DNA of 64,000 nt, from the NCBI GenBank assembly GCA_037957365.1, contig JARHVA010000592.1, positions 1,501,501 through 1,565,500 on the forward strand. The letters run 5' to 3'. Shown here piece after piece: positions 38,901 to 47,905 of this stretch. The position numbers and the translations under genes were made by a program. The DNA comes from Torreya grandis (Eukaryota > Streptophyta > Pinopsida > Cupressales > Taxaceae). How positions within the stretch are numbered: the first letter of the stretch is position 1; every line of letters starts with the position of its first letter. The notes beneath the pieces were generated by a model that saw nothing but the letters and a program-made list of their open reading frames with translations, made no database searches and was not told the origin of the DNA.

Positions 38901-41556
38901 CTTTTATTAGTAGCCATTTTTATTTATTTAAATATGTTTAGCCAGTATCCTTTTGCCAGGGAGGTTGCTTTTTCCCTTTCATAAAAGCGGGTAGGCTGTT
39001 ATCAACCAATTTGCTGGTAGGTTATTTTCAACCTTTTTCTTCATCTTTGTGGTGTGTTTATATAAGCATTTTTGGATTACCTTAGTCCAAATATCAATAT
39101 GTCATTAACATGCCGAGAAATATTGGAAATAGCTCTTAATACGGTACCCCTCAAATCTTTTCCCAACAATGAAGGCATTGATGAATATGTAAGACCCTTT
39201 CAATGTTTCTCTTCTTCTACATATTAGCAATTTATGAGCTTCTCAAAGGGAATGGTTCAAAATTAAATAGTTCAATTTTTTTCAATCCACTGAGACATTT
39301 TGTGTGCTTCCAGGTTGAGCTGCTGATTCTAGCCCATCATTTCTACAAGTCTTCTGCGTGCCTTGATGGAGTGGATGTCCTTGTGGCCCTTGCAGCAACT
39401 CGTGTTGAGTCATATGTTGCAGAAGGGGACTTCTCATGTTTGGCTCGTTTGGTAACAGGAGTCAGCAACTTCCACGCTTTATATTTCATGCTAGATATTC
39501 TCATTGAAAATGGTCAGCTTGAGCTGCTCCTTCAGAAGTATGCAGTTGCAGATGCAACAACGGAATCAGCAAAAGCTATACAAGGGTTCCGGATGACTAT
39601 CCTTTCAGCTTTGAAACATTTCAATCCTGACGATCTCGACGCATTTGCCATGGTTTGTGTTATGCTTCTTTTATATCTATTTAGAGTTGAGATGAAAATC
39701 TGAGTTACAAAGACTGATATTTTTGCTCTATGTGCTTTATTGGAGGGGGGAGGGGGTGGGCTAGCAATTGCTTTACAATGATGAATATTCTTATTTAAGC
39801 TGAGTATGACCTTGTTCAAATGCAGTTTTTTTAATTTTGTAGTTTGATATTCTTTAAGAAAATATTCAATCCCTTGTGATAAGCCATCAATAAGTCCTTT
39901 TTTCCCTCAAGCTTCTTGACGGCCCTCATTCTATTGAAATGGCTTATTAGTTGATTATTACTTTGGGCGTGTGGAATCCATGAAGTTAATTTGAACTCTT
40001 GGTTAAACAAAGTTACTGTAGAAAAACAAAGAAATTATATTAATGTCCAAAAATGATAAGAGCTTGATCTTAAGTCTTTCCTTAAGCCAGGATTATTTAA
40101 GTGTTTTACTACAAAAAATTCTGTAGCAAAACCTTTTGTATGGAACAGAGTCATTTTTAATCTATATTATGTACCCCTCCGCTCTTGACCACAAAGATTT
40201 CGTTTGCAAGATTTAAGAACAGTCATGTATATCCTTAATTGGTTCTCAGGGTTAATTTTGGGTGTCTCCATGGCTTTGGAAACATTAAAATTTTGGAAAA
40301 GAAACGACAATCTAGTACCTCCTACATTTTGAAAAAAAAAAATCCCACTAAAAAACAGCCTCCAAAGTGAGAAATAGCTCACACTGAGAGAAATGGCCTG
40401 CCAACTGTGATAAACTGTATAATATTCTCCCTACCATGAGAAATGGCTGAACCATTGCGCAAAGAATTCCACCAGCAAGCAGTCAAGCGGTGGGTATGGG
40501 AAATAACACAACACACTAAAGGAAAACATCCCAAAGTTCTCAAATTCATTGATTGTGAGGATTACAGTGCAATTTTAGTAATTCTAACTTTTAACCTGTT
40601 ACTTTTGCAGTCAATATAACAGCAGAAGTGTGTGTGTGTGCGTGTATTTATGTATATATAATGCAATAGGTGAACAGATATGTACAAACATAGGCTTTTA
40701 AAAGAAGGGGTTGCTCTTGAGATTCAAGCTTGTGCTTAGTTATAAACTTACATGCTATATAACTAGAAGAATAGAGAATATAGCTAATTTTTCTGCTTTG
40801 GAACAGGTCTTCAATCACTTTGACATGAAACATGAAATGTCAGCTCTTTTGGAATTACGAGCACGTAAGGCCTTAGATCAGTGGCTGCAGCAGCATGACA
40901 GAGAACAGAGTGAAGAATTATTAGAAATGATGCGTTTCTATGTGGAAGCAGCTGAAGTTTACTCGAGCATAGATGCAGGAAACAAAACAAGATGGTCTTG
41001 TGCTCAAGCATCACTGGTTTCTCTCCAAATACGAATGCCAGACACCATGTGGCTAAATCTTAGTGAAACAAATGCACGGAGACTTCTTGTTGAGCAGTCT
41101 CGATTCCAGGAAGCACTCATTGTGGCAGAGGCATATACCTTGAACCAATCAGGAGAATGGGTCCCAGTATTATGGAATCAAATGCTTAGGCCAGATTTAA
41201 TAGATCAGTTCTTGACCGAATTTGTAGCTGTGCTTCCACTTCCACCTACTACATTTATGGAGCTTGCCCGTTTTTATCGAGCAGAAGTCATGGCCAGAGG
41301 TGATCAGTCACACTTCTCAACGTGGCTAAATTCTGGAGGCTTGCCACTTGAATGGGCAAAGCATTTAGGGAAGTCATTTAGAAGCCTTCTAAGGCAAACA
41401 CGTGATATTAGACTCCGTATTCAGCTTGCAACAATAGCAACTGGTTTTCCAGATAATATTGAGACATGTATGCACATTTTGGATAAGGTGCCAGATACAG
41501 CAGGTCCTCTTATCTTACGGAAAGGACATGGTGGGGCATATCTTCCCCTCATGTAG
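15764..41556 (+). CDS. SPG11-like: Spatacsin (SPG11-like) homologue, C-terminal part, seven exons
   Basis: Exons: 15764-15923, 16049-16170, 16293-17085, 17295-17549, 17661-17846, 39314-39652, 40807-41556 (stop TAG). They join in phase to about 867 residues matching the C-terminal region of plant spatacsin homologues. Recognised blocks are MVAEWKEFLWDVP, VYPLHLLREIETRVW, KQPIELLQLLSLKAQDS, RLVITGHDMPHACEVELL, SSACLDGVDVLVALAATRVE, FNHFDMKHEM, AGNKTRWSCAQASLVSLQI and the end KGHGGAYLPLM. Human spatacsin works with spastizin and the AP-5 adaptor in lysosome recycling; the plant role is not established. The reading frame is intact in all seven exons, so the gene is probably functional. The N-terminal two thirds or more lies upstream and was not found. 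Confidence 0.9.
16049..16170 (+). CDS. SPG11-like: Spatacsin-like exon b
   Basis: Preceded by TTGGACAG and followed by GTAAGC. Encodes AGMFFLKHAEAIEKDV and MLLLALQWLSGSL. It ends two bases into a proline codon completed by the next exon. Confidence 0.88.
16293..17085 (+). CDS. SPG11-like: Spatacsin-like exon c
   Basis: Preceded by TGTTGTAG, ends CAG|GTAACT. It opens with VYPLHLLREIETRVWLLAVE. The middle (about residues 45-160 of this exon) is polar and low in conservation, a likely disordered linker. It closes with an ELERSVLALLEVGQIAAAKQ helix pair typical of the family. Confidence 0.92.
17295..17549 (+). CDS. SPG11-like: Spatacsin-like exon d
   Basis: Preceded by TTTTGACAG, followed by GTTTGA. 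85 codons containing KQPIELLQLLSLKAQDS and VETHSMPATNIARILAESFL. Confidence 0.92.
17661..17846 (+). CDS. SPG11-like: Spatacsin-like exon e
   Basis: Preceded by TTCTCTGTAG, followed by GTATGA. 62 codons containing GLLAAHRGGYM, APLLWRAADFLKWAELCPSE and LMRLVITGHDMPHACE. The giant intron follows. Confidence 0.92.
19136..22528 (+). pseudogene. hAT transposase (BED finger, DUF659, hAT C-terminal), broken
   Basis: Starts MSRSSSSSGK at 19136. The BED zinc finger reads KCNICDSQFTSS, then RVKAHLCHI. After the LTR insertion the frame resumes at 20455 exactly when one TSD copy is left out. DUF659 region 20590-21160 (SVSNGW-type block, AIQVITDNAKNC) with a TAG stop at 20827-20829 and a frameshift near 21070. 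A probable intron is at about 21260-21367, before VTPTRFASHTIILRRL. The C-terminal dimerisation region is at about 21960-22530 (PMWWYLHGQG, ELVYIHSNLHLLSH) with another probable intron near 22050-22140. Such proteins cut and reinsert the element; this copy is dead. Confidence 0.85.
19475..20449 (+). mobile_element. Solo LTR inside hAT 1
   Basis: 975 bp, starts TGTTAAGCAC and ends TTTCCAACA, flanked by CAGGG on both sides (19470-19474, 20450-20454). An AGAGGGGGGGATGAATCAGT block lies near its start, followed by a short GA repeat (19617-19636) and a GTGGAAACCC..AAAAACCATGG block. Similar blocks occur, reversed, in the element at 30507-33064, so the two are related families. No coding sequence. 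Confidence 0.85.
22852..23240. repeat. Duplicated right end of hAT 1 plus flank, with a TA microsatellite
   Basis: About 22852-23005 (hAT right end, TSD CTTGGGAG and the flank GAGATCTATTGCTTAAAAGC) is repeated with few changes at about 23084-23240 (TSD copy at 23185-23192). Between them is other sequence with a pure TA tract (about 23026-23068). The second copy has GAACCGGTAACATTG, a better match to the left inverted repeat. Confidence 0.8.
23240..24822. other. Intron sequence without recognised features
   Basis: No domains, LTRs or inverted repeats found. Longest open frames are under 85 codons and uninformative. Confidence 0.4.
24823..25035 (+). repeat. 5' LTR of the TRIM-like element
   Basis: Ends immediately before the primer site. 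Differs from the 3' LTR by substitutions and small indels, so the insertion is old. Confidence 0.8.
27309..27524 (+). repeat. 3' LTR of the TRIM-like element
   Basis: Starts TGTTGGGAATATTG after the polypurine tract. Its end is placed by aligning with the left LTR end at the primer site; it does not show the usual CA, perhaps through mutation. Confidence 0.75.
30507..33064 (-). mobile_element. 2.56 kb LTR-like element, probably a solo LTR
   Basis: Flanked by 5-bp duplications ATTTA (30502-30506, 33065-33069). On the minus strand it starts TGTTGAACAC, has a TTGAGGGGGGGTGAATCAGT block near the start and a TGTGGAAACCC block, and ends TTTCCAACA. The solo LTR at 19475-20449 has the same order of motifs. 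No internal primer site or second LTR was found, so I take it as one long LTR. It contains a 30-bp tandem array (about 31050-31450). Confidence 0.75.
31050..31450. repeat. 30-bp tandem repeat array inside the LTR
   Basis: Units like AAAAAGTCCGAAGGGCAAGT plus GGACxxTTTC, period close to 30. Because 30 is a multiple of three, the array gives long open frames on both strands (30871-31437 on +, 31176-31643 on -) with repeated KGKWTV or LPFRLF peptides. These are artefacts of the repeat, not genes. Confidence 0.8.
34068..37842 (+). mobile_element. hAT DNA transposon 2 with target duplications
   Basis: The element spans 34076-37834. Ends are inverted: left CCCTGTTGCAAGAAACG, right (reverse complement) CTATGTTGCAAGAAATG. 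Identical 8-bp duplications CTTGGGAC lie at 34068-34075 and 37835-37842. It carries a heavily decayed transposase on the + strand. The left third and the right end are AT-rich and non-coding. The TSD differs by one base from that of hAT 1. Confidence 0.85.
35385..37452 (+). pseudogene. hAT transposase (BED/DUF659 type), heavily decayed
   Basis: 35385-35768 keeps a degenerate BED-like region (SSIARLRYHLLGMGKREH) and the AIGRLFLVVGC block that starts the transposase core. 35770-36240 has scattered core remnants (EVSIVFDIWTDIAH-like) with many stops. 36285-36539 contains CVDTRFASQFIMIE, equivalent to the TPTRFASH block. 37170-37452 holds the C-terminal part (ACEWNWNEYASIHLVKHNRL, EDLVYVHSNLSLF). 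Frameshifts throughout; no function expected. Confidence 0.8.
37900..38740 (+). pseudogene. Relict resembling the C-terminal part of a LINE ORF1
   Basis: Open from 37973 to 38548 (191 codons). The other frames continue a proline/serine-rich linker with ELAKGKQPMLIKDDAMDT and later FHSSGYEGSLVFQAHGHPP-like text in a shifted frame. Such basic then proline-rich linkers follow the zinc knuckle in plant LINE ORF1 proteins. No catalytic domain is present, so the assignment is tentative. Confidence 0.35.
39314..39652 (+). CDS. SPG11-like: Spatacsin-like exon f
   Basis: Preceded by GTGCTTCCAG, followed by GTTTGTG. 113 codons: VELLILAHHFYKSSACLDG, DVLVALAATRVESYVAEGDF, ILIENGQLELLLQKY and ends DDLDAFAM. 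It continues exon e directly in the family alignment although 21.5 kb away, which shows that nothing coding is lost in the intron. Confidence 0.92.
40807..41556 (+). CDS. SPG11-like: Spatacsin-like terminal exon
   Basis: Preceded by TTTGGAACAG. 249 codons and TAG at 41554-41556. Contains FNHFDMKHEMSALLELRARK, AAEVYSSIDAGNKTR, ALIVAEAYTLNQSGEWVPVL and RDIRLRIQLATIATGFPDN. The KGHGGAYLPLM ending is the conserved extreme C-terminus. Confidence 0.93.
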   Translation, partial: VFNHFDMKHEMSALLELRARKALDQWLQQHDREQSEELLEMMRFYVEAAEVYSSIDAGNKTRWSCAQASLVSLQIRMPDTMWLNLSETNARRLLVEQSRFQEALIVAEAYTLNQSGEWVPVLWNQMLRPDLIDQFLTEFVAVLPLPPTTFMELARFYRAEVMARGDQSHFSTWLNSGGLPLEWAKHLGKSFRSLLRQTRDIRLRIQLATIATGFPDNIETCMHILDKVPDTAGPLILRKGHGGAYLPLM

Positions 41557-44200
41557 AAATATAATTCATCAGATAGTGTGGCCCATTATTTCGTTCATGA
41601 TCATATGCAACAGCATCTGAGATTATTTGTAATGCCTACCAGACTCTGTACAACCCCAATTGCAGCATTTCTCTTCTTGAGATTGTATAGTATATTTGTT
41701 TGATCATCAGCATAGTCGAGTTTGTAGAGTATATGCGAGTTCCTTCACCAGTGCCATTATTTGTGCGTCAAATGTCAAATACTATTCTCTTCTGTCTAAC
41801 TCTATTCCAAGGGAGAAGAGAAAATATGCAAGTATGGTTGATTTTATGGTACCAAACTTGCATTATGTAGATGTATTTTGTCCTTTCAGTGAAGTATACG
41901 GGCGGTATAGTAAGTTTTCCAAATTGAGGTGTAATATTTGAGATTCCATTCTTTCAGTTTCCCAGATGTTAGTATGGGAGATCAATGACCAACCATATTT
42001 CAAATATGAATCCCCAACAGGCAAGGAATTCGGATTGCTGAGGGTGCATTTTACCATGGGTTCCATAGGGCATCCAAACTGTTTTGTTTCCTTTTTGCCT
42101 GTGCAAATGACGGGAATTTTCTTAAGATTTTTTATTATGTTTGGAACGATCATAGTAAGGAACTGTATTTATATCATGTACAAGGTATATTCGACTTGAG
42201 TGTCCTAACCCCTTTATAGAAAATGGGTTCCGTGCAATGAATTCTCCTGGCAATTTAGGCCCATCTATACACAATTTCTGTGAGTATTGCATGTTCTTGG
42301 CGCTATTTTTATTCCTCTAATTATGTCTCAGTTAGTCTTGTTGCCTTATCTAGGGTTGATTTTTGTATGCAAATCTGTTGTGAAGGTATTTTAATTTAAA
42401 TGTGAAGTCCAAATTGACTTCACAATAGTACAGATGACAATCATTTTAATAAGCTTGGAAAAGTGGTCAAGATTACACTTCGTTATGAACAAGTTTTTTC
42501 AATGAAGTTCGGCATTTAATTATTTGAGTTAAAAATCCCCACAATCAGTTATACGGTGTGCTTGTCTTTTCTGTATACATGCAGATAAAATTAGACCCCA
42601 GGTTTCATGTGTGTATTGTTTCAGCGGCTTCAGACACAGTATGGTAGTGAAATAGTCACGGAGTTTCATGTGATCGACATCAATCATATAAATAATTTCC
42701 ACCTGTCAAAAAATAATAATCGTTTTTTGTGTAATTTGATTACATTTGTACAAAGGGGGTTAATATCTGAAGTGGTGCATAAATTCAAGGAGGGATGCAG
42801 CGACTAAATCTCATTGCTCATTCTATATGAAGATGAAGATGAAATCAACAGTGATACTTAAAAAAATAAGACCACTGAGCGATATTTAGCAGGAAAGGAA
42901 ATGCTACTTATCTCATTGTAAGAAACTATTGCAAAGTATCAGGGTTTCTACTTTGTACAGTCGCGACCATTTAATTGTTTAACAAGTGAAAGGCACTTTG
43001 TGACTCCGTAGATCCTATTGTGTAACACTATCACATTTTTATCATAAATATTTTCAGTCTTTTTAGTTGAATCCACTAAATTACATGATATGTATAAAAA
43101 TGTAGTTGTTACTTTTTCTCAGAGCATTGTTGAGCAATGAAAGCATTCTGCACTTAGTCAAGCTGGCCCCTTCTAAGCCATGATAAGAAGGGTAGGTATA
43201 GTATTATGCCCAGCTTATTCATATTTTAGCAATCTTTGGGAATTGGGTGCTTCTAAAAGTCCTAGAGTGCATTCACTGTTATTCTTCTTGGACCTATGTG
43301 CACTTCGATGGATAACCACTCGTTGAAGACGTTGTAGATATATAAGGGGTTCAAGAGACTTGAGGAATGCCGCAATGAGCAAAACGTTAAAAATCTTGAG
43401 AAACGTTTGCAGTCTCGTGTGTTAGAGATGGTTAGTCCTACATCTGAATGCCACAAATATTGATAAATTGTTATTGGGGATATATTGCACAATGGAATAT
43501 TGATTAATGAGAATTAGTTGATCCAGTTGCAGGGATTGGTCATCAAGTAGTTAAATATCCATTTGGCCAATGTAAATTTTCTACAACCTAATGACAAGCT
43601 AAATCATTAGTGTTGAATATGATCATTGATCATGATGGGAGCTAGAAAAATTGCCATACCTTCCTCAATTCTAGTCTCAAGGTACGCCAAATGTTTTGTT
43701 GAACTTTTATATATTTCAGTTTCTCTATTGCCAAATCAAGCTCTCGATACAATCACCCATGATATCTTCTTGCAACTTAAAATATTATACTTGTCTCCAT
43801 GAAGGCATATGAACGAAAAAAAGAGATTGGCAACAATAACTACAAATTTGAAAGTAGTTGGTGTTACTTTAAAAGAAGATTTTTTTTTTTGCGAGGCGGG
43901 CGAGGGTGGAAGATTGAGAAAAGCAAGAAGGGATCTCGATTTTTACCCTAAAAAGACAATCCAACATTGACTAAAGTGTAAGAAGAATTTATTGCTTAGG
44001 AATAATACTAAATCTACATATTTTGCTTCATGAAGGTTAGTTATTAGTATCCTCTTTTGTTGTGTACCTAAGGATATGATATTATGATGTATATGGATTT
44101 ATGGAGATATTGAAATGTGGCATATATCTCCCTTAATTAAATTGGATCAGATAGGTAACTTATAAAATTAGATATATTGGGCAATGAGTCGACTTATATT
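41557..44200. other. 3' flank of the spatacsin-like gene
   Basis: Presumably holds the 3' UTR in its first few hundred bases, but no clear AATAAA signal was seen. The rest is AT-rich without recognised genes or repeats. Short frames (41696-41941, 42607-42807) show no known motif. Confidence 0.45.
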
Positions 44201-44213
44201 AGGATTAGTAATT

Positions 44214-45650
44214 TATTCATTCATTGCACAATGATAATACAAATAAGTCTTCAATAGATTACCTTTAACCTTGCCCTCAACTGAAGAGATTAGGATATGA
44301 AGGAATCTTATCTTTAGGGATATTAGCTCAAAATAGACAGACTCTATTTTGAGATTAACCAATAGAGATATTCTTATTTAATAATAATTTATAAATAAGT
44401 TATTATAAATAAATTATAGATAATGATGTGCATACATGTGTGTTTTTCTATAAAGTGTACTAATACAAGTGCATCGTAGATTATACAAAAGTGTGTATCC
44501 TAATATAGACCAACATTTGTCCTTATGATGTACTTTAATAAAGGGAAGGATAGAGGAATTATTGAACTATTCCCCCTTGACGGCAATGATGATACAAATG
44601 AGCCTTCAATGGATGACCTTCAACTTTGCCCTCTGGCTTTTTATATAGATAAGTGATGAGGTTTAGGATATGAAGGAATCTTATCTTTAGGGATAGTAGC
44701 TCAAAATAGACAAACCCTATTTTGAGGATAACCAATAAAGACATTCTTATTTAATAATAATTTATAAATAAGCTATTATACATAAATTATGGATAATGAT
44801 GTGCATACACGTGTGCTTATTTATAAAGTGTACTAATACTAGTGCATCTTAGGACTAGCGTTTGTCCTTCTGAAGTACTTATAAAAGGGAAGGACAGAGA
44901 AATTATTGAACTATCCCCCCTTGATGACAACTTCCTTCACCCCCAAAAGTTTCCTGAGCTAAACAAATTGGGCCTTAAGTAAGTTTTATGAAGATGTCTA
45001 CAACCTAATCATCTATCTGGGAATACTTAAGATCAACAACATTATCATGTATAAGTTGTCGGAAATAATGTATATGAATCTCAATGTACTTTGTGTGTTG
45101 GTGGTCCGTTGGGTTGTGAGAGATGTGGATAGCAATTTGATTATTGCACCGAAGCATTATGGATTGGGTCAGTGGAATACGAACTTAGAAAGCATGCGTC
45201 AAATCTTGCTGACCCTATAGTCTACACAAAGAAAGTAGATTGAAAACTTTTGATGTTAGTCGTCAAGGGAGATAGTGAAGTTATTCATCTATCATCTCTT
45301 TTACATAATACATCTTAAGAGAGGATGTTAGTGTATATTAAGACATACACTTTTGTATAATCTAAGATGCATTTGTATTAGGACACTTTATGGATAAGTA
45401 TATATATGTACGCACATCATCCATAATTTATTTATAAGCTATTATTAAATAAAAATATCTTTAATGTTATCCTCAAAATAAAATTTGTCTATTTTGAATT
45501 AATATCTTTAAAAATAAGATTTCTTACTATCCTAAACCTTCTTACTTATCTATATAAAAAATTAGAAAATAATATTAAAGGCAATCTATTAAAGGCTCAT
45601 TTACTTTATCATTGTAATCTTCGTGTGAGAAGGGTACATTGACCCTCCAC
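44214..45650 (-). mobile_element. Copia retrotransposon tail with tandem and inverted LTR pieces
   Basis: About 44960-45150 read on the minus strand gives CNNQIAIHISHNPTDHQHTK, IEIHIHYFRQLIHDN and VVDIFIKL. This is the end of a Ty1/copia polyprotein (usual CDNQSAIH..KHIEI..ADIFTK). A polypurine tract follows (AAGGGGGGATAG, complement at 44912-44925). Beyond it two diverged copies of an LTR-containing unit lie in tandem (44214-44582 and 44587-44930), and a third, inverted copy lies at about 45327-45640 starting TGTTAGTGTATATTAAGAC. The element is rearranged and dead. Confidence 0.7.
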
Positions 45651-45699
45651 ACATTTATATTTTCATATATATGATAGTCATTCTACCTTAATACATCTA

Positions 45700-47900
45700 T
45701 CTTATTTGTCTATATAACTATACACATACAATTGCAATTGAAGTCTTGAAATTGTTTCATTTATCCTTAACCAATTTTAAAAATTTAACATATTAACATA
45801 AATTCTACTGAAAAAATTAATTTTGATTTACTAATGCCATATTCATAGAAATCCAATTACAATTAATCTTATTGTTATGCGATGGAAAAGCAAAAGTTTC
45901 TCAAAGTATATGGTTGACTAGTAAATTCTACCATTAGAAATTCCAAAACTCAGTTGGATTAAGATTATATGCTATGTATAGTCTACTACCAACTTTATTT
46001 TATCTGTTTTCACCTTTCTTTCTATTTAATTTTATAGGTCATTTTGTTTTGTCTCTCTTGAAATATAGGTGAGGGGAAGCAATGGATTTACCCATACATA
46101 GTATTACTTTCAAATCACATGACAGAGGACAAGGCAAGTTTCTAGGGATGATTTCTTGAAATTTCTTCATGAACATGCTTAAAAGTTGGTGGTTAAACCA
46201 AATTTCTTGGTGAATATGGCTAATGTGTGCTATACTTCCCAAAAATCTATTTTTTCTAGTAGAAATACTTAATAGAAGGAGTTTTAATATCCAAATATAT
46301 GGGAACATTCAAAACAAATAACAAAAAAAATTGGGTGTACTTAGATTGGAATGTCTAAACTCTATCAACAAACTTATGATGCTAAAAGGGCATTTTAGGG
46401 AAATTTTTACTGCGAGAAAGATATTATTCAAAGGAGTCATGGTTGATCAACATTTTTTCATGTTTGTGTTAGTTTTTATTTTCTTCCAAGTGAATTTTAT
46501 AGAGTGATATTTCTCTAATAAATTTTGTAAGTTCAATAAGGGAGTACATTGTTGCACTAAAACTTACTTTATGTAAACATGGGTATTACACTATCCCTAA
46601 TTATGTGTGAACATAAATTGGGGAATGTCTTTGTTAGATAGACTCTTTATGAAGTTGTGAGGAAGTGAAAGAAAACAATCTATATCATCAATATATTATG
46701 TTGATGGTCTTATCAATATCACAATTATATTGAGAGTATTTAACCCTCACCATTACAAAATTGTGAGCATAGAGATGCACGAAATCCTAAGGACACTTTC
46801 ACCCCTAAATTAAATGACAATCAAGCAATGACTACAAGCCCTCTTAAAAGGAGAAGTCCTATAGGGAAATAAGAGGGTGCTACTTCAAACCATCGTAATA
46901 ACATTTGAACTAAGTTTCCACGTCCATTTTTTATGTATTTACAATATTTATCTAAAAGTTGAAGTTCCTTTTTATTAGTTTTAGCTTTATTAATGTCAAA
47001 ATTTTAAGATTTGTAAACATATATAGAAATTTTGGCATAATTTCCTTGTCTTTATGGTGTTCACTCAAATTTTCTAGCCTTCTCTCCTTTTTAATTCCAT
47101 AAAGTCAAATTTTTGATGTGTTATGAGGTTCAAGAGACATCAAAACTTTAGCGTGGTTGATGTTATAAATGAAAACAATAAAACTCAAGGCCCCTCATTT
47201 TGTTTTCTAAAACGATTGCATACCACATGATGGTGGTGAGAACGAGACCAAGACGTGATGAGAGGGAATGGTATGAGAGAGACATCATGAAACAAAATGG
47301 TATGCTTTCTAGTCAACTTATGACCCTTCAACCCTGCATTTCTTATTTATGGCTTCGAAATATATTTTTTTAATATGTTTTTTAAACCTCAAAAACATGA
47401 TTAGGGTGTGTTAAATGTCAAATTGTGAGATGTATAATTTTTTTCATATTGCAAAATCACAAATGCCCATTATCCTACCTAACATCAAGTTCTTTTTTGT
47501 ATTTATATTTAAAAAATAAATTTTTAATGTATTTCATAAAAACCTAAACCATCCTTAGAACATCCCAAACCCTTATTAGGGGATTTGATTCCTTGATAAG
47601 GAGATCCAGTGTTGGAGTTATGTGTGCCCCAATAGTGATGTATGTCAAATGTGATATGCTTAATGCCAACTTCCGTTTACAAGAGAAATCAAATTTTGGT
47701 CAGATGTTAGGGTTGAAAATTCCAAATGTACAAAAATATCTCAACAAAGAGCTTGAATAAATATGACAAGGATTCTCACTGACACTTAAAATGCTTTGAA
47801 ATGGAAACAACACGAATTAATTAACAAAATGCATCACAAAATTCCCTTGAAATACCTTGAACTTCTTTGAAATGAAAAGGATGTGAATGATTTGACCAAA
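45700..47900. other. AT-rich intergenic stretch
   Basis: No gene, LTR or inverted repeat recognised. Open frames are short and without known motifs. Confidence 0.4.
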
Positions 47901-47905
47901 GGTCT

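Larger units (their letters stand above)
17847..39313 (+). other. Giant 21.5 kb intron of the spatacsin-like gene
   Basis: GT at 17847 and AG at 39312-39313 join two exons that are contiguous in the family. At least eight transposable-element insertions fill most of it, several nested. The neighbouring introns are only 111-209 bp on the left and 1,154 bp on the right, so the size is due to insertions. Identified elements are listed separately. Stretches 17960-18400, 23240-24820 and 38750-39313 show no recognisable element. Confidence 0.9.

Noticed and set aside
39203..39313. Upstream extension of exon f to the ATG at 39203
   Set aside because: The homology starts exactly at 39314 after a CAG acceptor; the preceding residues are intron translation.
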